Origin: Diphasiastrum complanatum
Lineage: Eukaryota > Streptophyta > Lycopodiopsida > Lycopodiales > Lycopodiaceae
DNA: 64,000 bases
Direction of reading: 5' to 3'
Assembly: GCA_029204225.1 (NCBI GenBank)
Contig: CM055107.1
Span: 10,982,892-11,046,891 of the forward strand
Shown: piece after piece, positions 34,801 through 43,770 of the stretch
How positions within the stretch are numbered: the first letter of the stretch is position 1
Layout: each line of letters starts with the position of its first letter
Program-made: the position numbers and the translations under genes
Notes under the pieces: generated by a model
Told to the model about the DNA's origin: nothing
Seen by the model: only the letters and a program-made list of their open reading frames with translations
Databases searched by the model: none

Positions 34801-37800
34801 ATCTCCTCACTCCAATTTCCCATAGATAAACATGATCTTATCACACACACCTTCTATCAGATTCATCGAGACGATCCTCAACACTCCTGCTGCCGCTGAG
34901 CCATAGCAGAAATGCCTCCAATATTCTCCGTGTCGATCTCCTCCTCAATTCGATTCATCTCTTCATGCGGAACGGAGTATGGTCGTATAAATAGAGAAAT
35001 ACCATATATTATACGGTGTCCAACGAAATACAGACGGCCGATTATAGGGATTTTATTCGCCAGTTTTGCCTTCGTTAGAAACTGAAAGTGCTAATAACGA
35101 TCATATTTTACTGAAAATGAGAGTCTACTTATTCATCAATTGCATGTTTGAAAAACCCTGTTTTCTTTTTCTTGTTATCATAGTCAGCTCTGTCAGTTGT
35201 TTTCTCCCTTGAAAGTAACCAAGCGATGTCGCTTATTGGCACTTATTGGCCCGGGAGGGGGAGTAACGCCCGCTCCCGTGCCTATGCGACACCTGGATAG
35301 GGTGCCCGGGCCCTCAAAATTCTCTTTGTGAGACCGCTCTCGCGGTTTGCGATTCCGAGCACCCTACCCTGGCGCCGGGCAGCGTGTGTGGCGCCGGGCA
35401 GGGCACAGGCTGGCGCCACACAGGCAGGCAGGGAGGCGGGCGCAAGCGCAAGGTGACGCCGGGCAGGTAGACTGGCGCCAGGCAGGGCCAGGTGGCACCG
35501 GGCAGCTGGAGCACGAATTTTCCCCGAGCACCGTGCCTGGCTGGCGTGCCCCTGGGCGTGCACACATGGGAGTATTAAACAATTTTTGTAATATATACAG
35601 AAGCTGCTCAGTCCATAGGAAACTTATGGGACAAAGCTGAGCTTTGCAGGAAGGTGTGCAGGTGGCTGGCAGGGGGCAGATGGTGGGGGCAGGGTGAGGA
35701 CACGTGGCTGTAATGCATTGGGGTGGGCGTCATCGTATCCGTCCCAATAAGAGACGAGGGTAAGCAAGTGACATAATGTCTAGCATAAATCATCATGCTG
35801 GATGACATGGCTCATGTGTATTTGCATCTCTTGAATACACTGGAAAATCATAGAATGTCTCTACAAAATTAATTATGATGACAACTCTCCACCCAACCAC
35901 AAATACATGGAACCTGTAACAAGCTATCAACATCACATGCATGTCCAATAGCTACATATGCATGCCATGCTCATACATGCATGGCTGCATGGCTGCATGC
36001 ATCATCCTGGTCCAATATATCAATATAATCTTTAAAATCATCTGCGTGGTTATCTGGCTCCAAAATTTCTGATCCAAGATCTCCCTGATCATGCTCTCCC
36101 ACCTCAACCCCGACCGAGCTCTGCAGCTAAATTCTCCTGCAAGTCATCCAATAGTGCACCAACCACCAACCACCAACCACCCAGGTGCTCGAGTTTCACT
36201 TGCAGATTGATGTTGAGCAGTCCTGGAAGAGGACTCTGGTGGTGACTCAGGTGTGGGCCCACCAAACATATGCCACCATGACAAGGGGTGAGCATGGTGT
36301 CTCGCTCCAGAGTCAGTCACTAAGCAAAGATGCCTGCATCCTGATACACAACATAGATATACGTTCGTTAATAAATTGCATTCCCAGAAAACATTGAAAT
36401 GACAAATTTACAAGTAGATTGAATAAGATTGTACCTGGACAGTGGACTCTGATAGAACGGGCTGATGAAGTTTCTGGCCAATCAGGTCCATGAACTCGTA
36501 TAGCAGTCCCATCGTACAACCCTCTCTGTCAAACTGATCCAGCATGTGGTAAATGGGGAGCAGCACACATGCTAGGTCCTCTGCCTCTTGCCAGAAGTCA
36601 TTCCCAAAAATGATAGATGAAAATCGGACATCCTCGTCATTAGCTGAAACCGGCATCCAAGAACTCCATGCTAGTTGTCATTCTTGTGCAACTCCTCTCT
36701 AATGTGCACAAGGTGATCATTGATCAAGAATGAGGAGGTGATATGCGAATCGAGTAGATGCTGGCTTGTGCAGCTCCAAGATGCAGTATGTTCGGAACAT
36801 GCCAAGAACCCTCCTCTTTTTAGTCACAAATCTGACTAAAAAGGAGGCTACATAAGTGATCTGTCTAAGTCTCCAATATCATGCATCGGTAGATTGATGC
36901 AATGCACAGTGCAAGGGGTCCACACGATCATGGGAAACTCTGCCGTCACCAAAGCCCCCATGCATTTGCAATTGGAGGCATTATCAGTAAACACTTGAAT
37001 CACATTGGTAGGGCCAACCTCAATTATTGCCTCACAAATAATGCCATAAATGTACCCTGCTATAATCGCTGCCCCTTCTTGTGATGCATCCATTGCTCGT
37101 AAGAACATCATTTTCCCCATGCAACAAGAAACCAGGATGTTAATCACTCGTTGACTGCAGGTTTCTGTCCAAACATTGCAGGTATCTGTCCAACCATCAG
37201 ACATGATAGAGCCAATTGTACGTCTGCTTGGCCCCTCTGAGGATCTCAAGCTGGTCCATGAGGGTGTTCACTCACTCTCTAAGGCAGGTGGTGTGAAGCG
37301 GCTCTACAGTGGGTGGTGTGAAAGAAGGATATGTGGCAGCTACAGCTCCCACAACATCCCTGAAAACTTGAGTGTCGGTGATAAAGAATGGTAGGTTAAG
37401 GCCAAAAAACATCTGAGACACTGCATTTGATGCATTTTCTGGAGCCGTCTACTTGACACTCTTTAGGAAAATTTGCTGTTTAAGATTAATCCGTGGGCGA
37501 GATGGTATGGTGTGAGTTTGAGGTGCAATGGAGGGTGATGCTTCTATGGATCAGATGGGAAGGAAGGAACTGGGGAAGAGGCCACCTAGTGCGCCCTCAG
37601 GATGTGCGCTGCAGAAGTCTTTGTAGATTTGGTTAGTGGTCTATGTGATGAAGAGGGCCCAGCCCATGATGGAGGGTCTATGCGATGAAGAGGGCCCAGC
37701 CCATGATGGAGGTCTATGTGAGGAGGAGGGCACATGAGGTGGTGGAGGTGCAAAAGTGGCTGGTGGTCTATGTGACGAAGAGGGCATATAGGGTGGTGGA

Positions 37801-40800
37801 GGTGCTCGCTAGTTGATGGAGCTGTGGTAGGAGTGGCTGTGGCCATGTGTCATGATGCCCCATGTGCTATACAGAGGCCCGTGTGCACGTTGGCAGGAAT
37901 AGACTAACACGTCCTCACACCTAACTTTTGCTGGGAACAATGCCCTAGTTTGCCAAACAACATACATTTCCCTTGCAATTCTAAAACTACCTAAATATTG
38001 CTTCACAATCGTATTTGTGATGTAACCACATGCAAGCGTCATCTTTGACATGCAAAGATACCATTGTGGAGCTCTTAAGACTCCTATCGAGCTCTAGCAT
38101 GCTTCAATGTGATCAATATTATTGGTTGCTTTAAACTTGAAAGGTGTCAACTATACACTTTTAGTACTTACTCCAACACTCAAACTAGCTTTTAGGTCAC
38201 CAGTGCATAATCACTGTTTGTGGTCATTCAATTGTCCCTTTGAGTAAAAAATACAATAATCTACCCCGAGCAAATAAGTTCATTTGAGTACTCAGCCATT
38301 CCACCAACTAAAAGTAGCAAGCATGCATTTATTCATTCTATCCAGTCTGTATATTCACCTATCAATCTATTTGATCACTTACATACGCAATGGTTGTGAG
38401 TTGGTCAATTACATGTACATTGCATTTTTACATGATAAATCATTTCATAATTAAGACATACATTCGATAACATGAAACAAATAGTGGATGCAACATCACA
38501 TCAAAAGAAAAAGAAATAAAACTCTACTAAATGCCACATGTCCAATAATCATATGAAAAAAAATCTGGGGTGTAGGAGTCAACCCCTCGAGCATCCTTGT
38601 CCCTAAGGACAAATCAGCTAAGAAAATTCATAAGAAAGTATTTTGGTTTCCAAGTACATTCGCAGATTGGCTAGTTTCTCCTCTAAATCAGATACTTTGG
38701 CTGAAATATCCATCAGGTGTCGGGCCTAATGTAATGTAAACCTATATTTATTATGGGTCGGAAACATGCGAAGGACTTCTCAATATGTAAATAAGTTCAT
38801 CTTTTGTATTGAGGTGATTTTCATGGTTCAAGCTTTAGGTGTTTTTGTTGTTTTGATCTTGATGAATCCTAGGTAATTGTTTGCAAGCGAATCCATCTTT
38901 TGATTTTCACAGCAAGGGGGCCTTGAAATATCTGAAGGGAACTGTGCATCATGGGTTAATCTATTCTGCATCAAAAATTGACATTACAGGATAGTTGGGA
39001 TTAGGGGATGTTGACAAGAGGAAGTATTAGGGTGTCTTTGGACTTGGAAGATGTGATTCTGAAATATAAAAACTTTGAAACACTAGGACAGAAATTGCAA
39101 CACTTGAACGTTTTTGCACCCGAATTTTCATTTTGGGGTCGTTCCAAAACTTTGCATGATGAAGGTGGGGGAAATTTCATTTTTAAGTTTTTAGTTTGCA
39201 AGGGGGAAGAGGAGGGAGTTCAAAAGGGAAAGGAAGAGAGGTGTGTGTGTGTGTGTGTGTGTGGAAGGGGGGGGGGTTTCAAGATGCACAATTCTAAAAT
39301 TTCCAAGTCTTTTTTCAATCCTCGTCTTTGTAAGACGCCCAAGATGAAAAGTTTAGGTGCAAAAAAATTTCCAATTTTTAGATTTTTGTTCTTGTTCTTT
39401 GAAAGTTTTTATATTTCAAAATTTCATTTCCAAAAAATGGAATAACGGAAGGGTATTGACAAGCAAACTTCAGAGAATACCCTTTGTCTCAATTTTGCCC
39501 AAGAAAGAAATTTGGGAGGCGTGTTGCTTTTTGAAATTTTATATTTGTTCTAAAAGAATGATAATTTTGAAGGTCATGAACCTTTCCAATGAAAACATAA
39601 AGATTAAGATTTACTAATTTACATCTATTAATCATAGTAGATTGAAAGAGAGCATATTTGCAACGGTTGTGATTAAAATATAATTTGCCATGCATATGGA
39701 CCATTGTCATCTCTTTCAGATTGGATGTAGAAAGTGATTAACTGTAGTCAAGGTTACCAAAAAGGAGGCCTTTTTTAGTCCAAAAGGGCCCTAATGTCCA
39801 CATCAGGCTACTTATTCATAATGGCAGCAGGTGTCATCAGTTGGCCAATCAGCAAACAAATACACACGGCTTTGTCAACCACAGAGTACATGGCATTGCT
39901 GCAATGCATCAGAAAAATGCATCTGGATAAGGGATTGAACAGAAACAATTTGAACTAGACAGTTAGTTAGTTAATGTCGGCCAAAGATAGCCATACAATT
40001 AGCTAGTTAATGGGATAGATAGAAAAGCTAGTTGATGTCATCAGATGGTGAGAGGTAGTGGAGAATGTGGCCATAGGGGCCACGACCCGCGTCACTGTCT
40101 TTTTGGTGATAAGAAGCTTTTAGAGAAGATAGCTTGCTTCTTCACACTATGTGCATTGTAAATTTTGTGTACATTTCTTGCTGGCAACCATTCAGTCCGT
40201 CGATTGATATTCTAATGTTCAATATGCATGGCAATACTCCCTGTCAATGATCTACACACGCTGCTTGCATTCTGATATAGAAAAAAGTACTAGCAATAAC
40301 ATTTTCTTGTTTGTGTTTTACTTATGGGAAAGTTTTGTGAAAGTTAGCTTTAAACACAAAAACAGTCCCGAGTTTGTAGACTGTTTCAAGGAGAGAGGTT
40401 CAAAATTGACTTTGTTTCTAGAAAGACATTTATTTTTACAAAGGGCACTACATAAACATAGCACCCTCCCCACTTTCCTGCAGCCTCCAGAGGTTAATTT
40501 GTTGTCCCATGTCTGGTCATATTCTTGAACTTCATTCTCTGTTTTGGATCCCTCTTGGGTGGAGACCAATCCTTCTTACAATAGAGTGATTGCTCTAAAT
40601 AGGTCTCTGTCAAAAGAAGTTTTATGTTGTTTTATGTCAAAGCTGTTTTATGTTGCAGGGATTGACAAAGGAATTATCTCAAGATGGAGCCTGTGAGAAT
40701 GCAATTTATCCAGATGCAGTTTTTGTAAAAGATCGATGTGAATTTCCGGCTGGTCTGATTCATGAAGGAGTAAGTTAATGCTTGACTTCAATCAATCTTG

Positions 40801-41102
40801 GCTGGAAGTATCATGAGATTTGGGATCTCTGATAGTTCCTCTGAAAAACCTGTGTAGTGAGGTTCCATATCCATTGTGCCATTTGTCATTAGAGGTCTGT
40901 CTGTTTATTAGCATCTCAATTTCTTTTTACATCAGATTGTAGTGGTGTCATTTGGTAGTGATGCTACTCTAATGGTTGTGTGCAGGGTAATCGTTGTGAT
41001 CTTGATATTGTGCCTGGTTGCACGGATCCAAATTCTCCATATTTCAACCCTCTGGCAAACGTTGACGATGGTTCATGCCCATATTTTAGCGATAGTGAGT
41101 AA
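13753..41102 (+). CDS. PIFI: PIFI-like chloroplast protein gene, 8 exons (transcript span)
   Basis: Hand-spliced exons are 13753-13813, 14003-14123, 29437-29521, 31613-31691, 33550-33663, 33887-33999, 40659-40769 and 40986-41102 (TAA). All introns are GT-AG and all codon phases agree (1,2,0,1,1,0,0). The 266-residue product has an Ala/Ser/Thr-rich N-terminus suited to plastid import. Its body contains [61 protein letters not shown], and a Cys-rich tail with [21 protein letters not shown] recognise this as PIFI, a stromal protein that in Arabidopsis affects post-illumination fluorescence through NDH-dependent chlororespiration. Introns 2 (15.3 kb) and 6 (6.7 kb) carry transposons. No exon has a stop, so the gene is probably functional. 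The exon 1 donor is the weakest call. Confidence 0.85.
14003..14123 (+). CDS. PIFI: PIFI-like exon 2
   Basis: Acceptor gatgcag|GG and donor AAGCA|GTAAGT bracket an open frame, [13 protein letters not shown]...AAVDTGVK, rich in Ser/Thr/Val as in the rest of a transit peptide. Its phase-2 end joins exon 3 exactly, 15.3 kb away, completing a Gln codon. Confidence 0.75.
14826..14870. repeat. Strong hairpin (15-bp stem)
   Basis: ggctaaaagagtcca is followed after 13 bases by tggactctcttttagcc, its complement with a two-base bulge. It sits in intron 2 and could be a MITE remnant or structured intronic RNA. Confidence 0.6.
15226..16540 (-). pseudogene. Ty3/gypsy RT-RNase H fragment
   Basis: Minus-strand blocks in order from 16540 are [20 protein letters not shown] with [11 protein letters not shown] (RT start), GLTLWSD-like palm sequence, [20 protein letters not shown] (the YxDD box degraded to ILDILVY), GIAIDLAKV and QLRSFLGF (RT end), then [20 protein letters not shown] and FESKKLTTA (RNase H start), and [20 protein letters not shown] (RNase H end). 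Several stops and frameshifts make this a pseudogene. It is antisense to the host gene, in intron 2. Confidence 0.85.
16545..17770. other. Intronic stretch without a recognised domain
   Basis: Short frames on both strands are not recognisable. It may contain the degraded upstream part of the minus gypsy fragment and, around 17520-17720, non-coding leader or LTR sequence of the plus-strand gypsy fragment that follows. Neither is proved. Confidence 0.3.
17774..18560 (+). pseudogene. Ty3/gypsy gag and protease fragment
   Basis: The plus-strand frame reads [35 protein letters not shown] (gag end), then a knuckle in another frame, [17 protein letters not shown] (CX2CX4HX4C, near 18236-18290), then [18 protein letters not shown] (protease Asp-Gly-Ser loop, near 18455-18515). 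Frame breaks lie between these blocks. Sequence after 18560 loses similarity, so RT and integrase are absent. It faces away from the minus-strand gypsy fragment at 15.2-16.5 kb. Confidence 0.8.
18770..18990. repeat. GC-rich cluster of GCCTGC/GCAGGC repeats
   Basis: Imperfect units around ggcctgctttgacaggttgt, gcaggctgcatgacctgctc and gagcaggccatgtgcttgta recur roughly every 35-50 bases and are partly self-complementary. No coding frame is implied. Confidence 0.5.
20965..22884 (-). mobile_element. hAT DNA transposon with 8-bp target duplication
   Basis: The 8-mer ctacattg flanks the element on both sides (20965-20972 and 22877-22884). The termini inside it are CAAGGTTGCAG at the left and, read inward from the right, CTGTGTTGCAG, followed on both sides by subterminal repeats of the CCGGAACGCG or GATCCGGA kind. 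An 8-bp duplication with C(A/T)-start inverted ends is diagnostic of hAT elements. The interior (20973-22876, 1904 bp) carries an antisense, incomplete transposase, so it would need a helper. Confidence 0.85.
21165..22113 (-). pseudogene. hAT transposase fragment (BED finger + DUF659)
   Basis: The minus frame at 22113-21571 has a BED-type zinc finger (W...[11 protein letters not shown]...HLLRL) near residues 30-52, then a Gly/Ala/Arg-rich linker. A second exon begins after tttttgcag at about 21478, reading [20 protein letters not shown]-type [23 protein letters not shown], and [11 protein letters not shown], the DUF659 part of plant hAT transposases with catalytic Asp. A stop follows and the C-terminal dimerisation domain is missing. 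About 90 bases of intron-like sequence separate the two parts. Confidence 0.8.
23460..23801 (+). repeat. Copia 5' LTR
   Basis: 342 bp, TG...CA. It contains a palindrome-rich segment (gggacacgcgtcccgtaacg) and tgttaatatagtta near the likely transcription start. Confidence 0.9.
23802..23818 (+). promoter_or_regulatory. Copia primer binding site
   Basis: TGGTATGAGAGCC starts immediately after the LTR. It matches the complement of initiator Met tRNA with one change (G for C at position 7). Confidence 0.8.
23819..25072 (+). other. Long untranslated leader of the copia element
   Basis: About 1.25 kb between primer site and gag without a domain or long frame. Long leaders of this kind occur in plant copia elements and may hold packaging signals. 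Confidence 0.5.
25073..25920 (+). pseudogene. Copia gag (UBN2 type) with zinc knuckle, frameshifted
   Basis: The frame at 25073-25387 begins [13 protein letters not shown] and includes [20 protein letters not shown], the gag N-terminus, and [12 protein letters not shown] stop at 25385 and a shift near 25480 break it; it resumes at 25483-25920 with a knuckle [14 protein letters not shown] at residues about 104-117, then a Lys-rich tail. Intact, it would be about 280 residues. Confidence 0.85.
25921..26560 (+). pseudogene. Copia protease remnant, pre-integrase and integrase start
   Basis: Recognisable blocks are VIENVL followed by [12 protein letters not shown] (protease end), [20 protein letters not shown] and [10 protein letters not shown] (integrase start, with first catalytic Asp in HSDLCG). 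The protease Asp-Ser-Gly loop is not found. At about 26560 the sequence jumps to RT linker sequence, so the integrase core with its second Asp and Glu was deleted. Confidence 0.8.
26565..28107 (+). pseudogene. Copia RT-RNase H, mostly intact
   Basis: RT begins near 26570 with [27 protein letters not shown], and [12 protein letters not shown], then a stop. A frameshift near 26935 leads into a clean 384-residue frame at 26953-28107: [29 protein letters not shown] (YVDD at residues 63-66), [20 protein letters not shown], then RNase H with [28 protein letters not shown], and [12 protein letters not shown]. Stop lies a few bases before the polypurine tract AAGGGAGAG. This is the best preserved coding block among the transposons in the window. 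Confidence 0.9.
28102..28446 (+). repeat. Copia 3' LTR
   Basis: 345 bp. It matches the 5' LTR apart from scattered, mostly transition-type changes and a four-base insertion (ctagtagcc versus ctgcc). Confidence 0.9.
29437..29521 (+). CDS. PIFI: PIFI-like exon 3
   Basis: Bounded by cttgcag and gtaagt. After completing a Gln codon it reads [19 protein letters not shown] and TATGRPPCA. The TWADFE...VYW block is the start of the conserved PIFI body. Confidence 0.85.
31613..31691 (+). CDS. PIFI: PIFI-like exon 4
   Basis: Bounded by ttgaacag and gtaaga. Reads [19 protein letters not shown] then AYGIAFN. The [10 protein letters not shown] phrase resembles the opening strand of starch-binding CBM25/53 domains. 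Confidence 0.88.
33550..33663 (+). CDS. PIFI: PIFI-like exon 5
   Basis: Bounded by attccag and gtaagt. Reads [38 protein letters not shown]; two cysteines. GGFN/GGWN followed by a regular strand pattern is also CBM-like. Confidence 0.9.
33887..33999 (+). CDS. PIFI: PIFI-like exon 6
   Basis: Bounded by gtttgcag and gtagtc. Reads [20 protein letters not shown] then [18 protein letters not shown]. The FSFTDG-EW-GPY phrase parallels the FVFSDG-WDNN-YxI end of CBM25/53. Confidence 0.9.
34174..34201. repeat. GC-clamped hairpin gataacgggccc
   Basis: gataacgggccc is followed by tgg and then ggggccccgttatc, its complement with one extra C. It abuts the left end of the inverted-repeat element. Confidence 0.6.
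34205..35100. mobile_element. Inverted-repeat element, about 0.9 kb
   Basis: cgttattagcacttt at 34205-34219 is perfectly inverted at 35086-35100. Inside both ends lie related tataccgtataa and atattatacggt segments. I found no convincing target duplication. The minus strand of the middle (34500-34990) reads as broken coding sequence such as [17 protein letters not shown], so it might carry a captured gene piece. Class unknown. Confidence 0.5.
35221..35560. repeat. GC-rich minisatellite, core TGGCGCCGGGCAG
   Basis: Between 35370 and 35504 the core tggcgccgggcag and variants recur about six times at 19-45 base spacing, rich in CpG. Flanks (gggtgcccgggccctc and gagcaccctaccctgg) are partly complementary. 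Open frames on both strands here come from the GC content and are not genes. Confidence 0.75.
36408..37249 (-). pseudogene. hAT transposase relic (DUF659 region)
   Basis: The minus strand gives [44 protein letters not shown], and [18 protein letters not shown] at 37249-36848, then [13 protein letters not shown] with TRFA in broken frames (36850-36660), then [20 protein letters not shown] and [16 protein letters not shown] at 36656-36408. This is the same domain order as the hAT at 21 kb but longer toward the C-terminus. A short internal duplication adds a second WTETC-like stretch. No terminal repeats or duplication found. Confidence 0.8.
37620..37815. repeat. Tandem repeat, unit about 48 bp
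   Basis: ggtctatgtgatgaagaggg followed by cccagcccatgatggagg repeats four times with drift. It may be low-complexity coding sequence of the hAT relic's N-terminal linker or an independent repeat. Confidence 0.6.
38915..39050 (+). pseudogene. Copia RT/RNase H scrap
   Basis: Reads [19 protein letters not shown] followed, after a gap, by GDVDKRKY. This corresponds to the RYLKGT...DxDWAGDxDxRKS region of copia. Only about 45 codons remain, with a stop. Confidence 0.6.
39240..39275. repeat. (GT)n plus poly-G microsatellite
   Basis: About eleven GT units followed by a run of ten G residues. Confidence 0.8.
40659..40769 (+). CDS. PIFI: PIFI-like exon 7
   Basis: Bounded by tgttgcag and gtaagt. Thirty-seven codons, [20 protein letters not shown] then [17 protein letters not shown], with two cysteines. 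Confidence 0.9.
40986..41102 (+). CDS. PIFI: PIFI-like exon 8 (C-terminus, stop)
   Basis: Bounded by gtgtgcag and ending TAA. Reads [20 protein letters not shown] then [18 protein letters not shown]. Three cysteines frame the [16 protein letters not shown] motif, which is also common in small disulfide repeats of secreted bacterial proteins. Confidence 0.92.
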   Translation, partial: GNRCDLDIVPGCTDPNSPYFNPLANVDDGSCPYFSDSE

Positions 41103-41985
41103 CTTGTATTTGGCAGGACGTACCCTTACTTATATATTTGACGTTCCAAATGGAGCTTTTTATTTCTAGAAGGCAAGCTTCTGCAGTAACGAAGGGTTTG
41201 GCTATTGTGGATTCCATGTGGGTAGAGCATTTGTTACTTTTTATTTCTGTGACTTACATTTGCAGTCACTTTGTGATAGTTTGTATATATGGCTAGCCTT
41301 TTGTACATATGTAAAAATATGTCTGATTGAGAGTAGAAGTGAGCTTTAACAAATCATCAGAAAATTCATCCTCCATTTTTTAGTAACTAGATAGTATAAC
41401 AACTTTTGCTAAGTTATATATGGAACATGAATAATCTCAATGCTGTTTTCTTCTTAAGTTACAGAAAGTGAAGTGTTATTTGATTCTTCATGTAAATAAG
41501 GTAGCACTAAATTGCAAATACTGATGCTTGGGGGATTATCTATCTTAAAGTATTTTCATTATGAAAGCTCAACTGAATGCCCTAGCTTTGGCAATTCCTA
41601 AAAGTCTTGCAGGATATCGTTGCTTTCAAAGGCTATGGTGAATGGCTAATCGAGTTTATGAATAGACATCCTGCATATTTCAAACTTTTGAGTTTTTTCT
41701 TTTAATTTTCTTCAAGAGAGTAAATATAAGAAATTTCAAGTTCTCCACCAAAAGTTTCTCAGCAACATTGCCCTTAAATGTCTCCATCAAATGAGCAATA
41801 CGAAGAACTTAAGGACATCAGAATAACAACCAGGGGAGTGCTTGCAAGTTATCCCACTAATAGTTTTTTCAGGTCATTGAAGCTTTTTAGAAAGATTGAT
41901 CTATGGCAATCTTACCAATCTGGCAAGCTTGGTCCCTTACGGTCTACTTACACTTGTACCCTAACCCTATTAGACATGACACATT
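41103..41985 (+). other. Likely 3' UTR, then spacer
   Basis: Follows the stop directly. TGTA-type motifs at 41285-41320 (tttgtatata, ttttgtacatatgtaaaaat) could help poly(A) formation, but no clear AATAAA signal is seen. Nothing else was recognised up to 41985. Confidence 0.3.
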
Positions 41986-41992
41986 GGGGGAC

Positions 41993-42290
41993 AAGGAAGG
42001 TTAGCTTACTCTTTTAGTATCTCCCATGATTCTAAATTTGTTATGGGGCCAAGGAGTTTGTAGCTTCCATGAAGCATAGGCTATTGTGCTCCATGGATTG
42101 CATACACACCTCTTATCTACACGCGCGCACGCGCGCACACACACACACACACACCCAAGTCAAGGAAGGGGGCAGGTTTGCTTACCCTTTTTATTATCTC
42201 CCATGATCCTAAACTCGTTATGCGGCCAAGGCCAAGGACTTCGTATCATCCAAGAAGAACCATGGGCTCCTTGAACTGCATTTACACCTC

Positions 42291-42333
<43 letters not shown>

Positions 42334-42335
42334 CG
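41993..42335. repeat. Tandem duplication (about 170 bp) ending in (CA)n and (TG)n
   Basis: The unit aggaaggttagcttactctt...tctcccatgatt...ggggccaagg recurs from about 42163. Copy 1 ends with (CG/CA)n at 42121-42154, copy 2 with (TG)n at 42292-42329, so the two dinucleotide tracts are complementary. Confidence 0.7.
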
Positions 42336-42519
42336 CATGCTTATCAAAGATGCACGGCATTGCCAATTTTGGAAAGCGTTCCAGAATGGGTTCCGAGAAT
42401 TTGCCGGAACGTTGTTGAAGAACGCCTCTTTTCTTTTTTGGCAATATGGTATTCAAATATGGGGGATTTAATGATAGTGTTTCAATTTTTTTTAAACACT
42501 AAGATAATATTGTTCTGAT

Positions 42520-43770
42520 TGTTTTTAATAGTTGAAAAAAAATTTAAAACGTAAATTTTCATTTTTAGGACCAAAAAGTAGTCTAAAGTATTTTATATAT
42601 ACTATCTACATAATATATATCATATGTTGGTTGTGGAGCCTGATTATCTTCCTGTTTTGGAGGTCTTGATTCAGCTGAGATTGATATCCAGTTTTTTATA
42701 AGGCGGGGGGGGGGGCTTGCGCTCCCAGTTGTGTCACCCGGGGGGGCATTTTTTTGAAAATGTATGTTGTAATTTCATAGTCAATCTAGACCATTGGCAG
42801 ATATGACTGTTCATTTTTGGTTTTCTACTATTTTGATTGGTTTTTAAATTTGTCCGCAAATTGTTTTAGAAGCTAAAATAATGTCGATTTACTGGCATAA
42901 AAACAGACTTAAATAGGTGAAATTAAACTAATTAAGATTATATACACTACACAATACTAAATCTTTTGAAACGAGAAATGGCGGACGGCCCATCTTTTTT
43001 GAAGTCCTTACAATTTTTTGGAATTCATGCAAATTTTAAATCTTGATTTTTTGAAATTAATTAGTTATTTTTAAAATAACTAATTTTAAAAATGCTACGT
43101 TTTGCAAATATTTAATTTGAATTGAGTGTTGCAAGATATTTTAAAAATTTGACATTCAAATCACAATAAAATACGAACATTAGTTGTGTGCAATTTGTTA
43201 TCATTAAAAATACTTGTTAAATTAGGTGAATTGAAAATTTTAAATATTTTAATTTTTTTTTCAAAAATGCAATATAAAAGTTTTGATATAATTTTAAAAG
43301 CTTGTATGTAATTTTAATGTTAATATTTTAAGATTTAAAAAATGTTACAAATGTAAAATTTAAAAAAAAATGTTTATTTTATTAATAAAAACTATCGATA
43401 AATTTCAATTTCAAAAAGATGTTTAAAAATCATTTTCAAGAAATAAGCATTTATCATCTTGTGAAAATGATAAAAATCTTTATGTTGGATGGAAAGCTTG
43501 GAATCTATCTTTTGATTTATGATGGTGACATTGGTGACATTGTTTTCACTAACCTTTGTGGAAATTCGAGATCAAGCACCGATGAAATCTTGTTGGATCT
43601 AGATCATATGTTTGAGAGGGTGTATTTCTAGAGGTTCAGGTATGAAGATTTTCATATCTTTGATATCTTTGATGTTCAAGATAAAGGTAAGCAAGTGGAA
43701 GCGACTCACTTTGCTTTACTCACATGTTTTGGAGAATCTTCTTGTGTAGATGATGCTATTCAAGTGAATA
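42520..43770. other. Very AT-rich stretch, no gene seen
   Basis: Poly-A and poly-T runs dominate. A G-run of about eleven and a second of about seven lie at 42703-42746. No domain was recognised. Confidence 0.5.

Larger units (their letters stand above)
34000..40658 (+). other. Intron 6 of the PIFI-like gene (6.7 kb)
   Basis: Begins GTAGTC and ends atgttgcag. It carries the inverted-repeat element, GC-rich minisatellite, hAT relic and copia scrap listed here; the rest (38100-38900 and 39300-40650) shows no recognised feature. Confidence 0.8.

Noticed and set aside
35282-35640. Several overlapping 70-97 codon frames on both strands
   Set aside because: They arise from the GC-rich minisatellite, where stop codons are rare; no conserved domain in any.
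42160-42518. Cys-Val and Thr-His repeat proteins
   Set aside because: Translations of (TG)n and (CA)n microsatellites.
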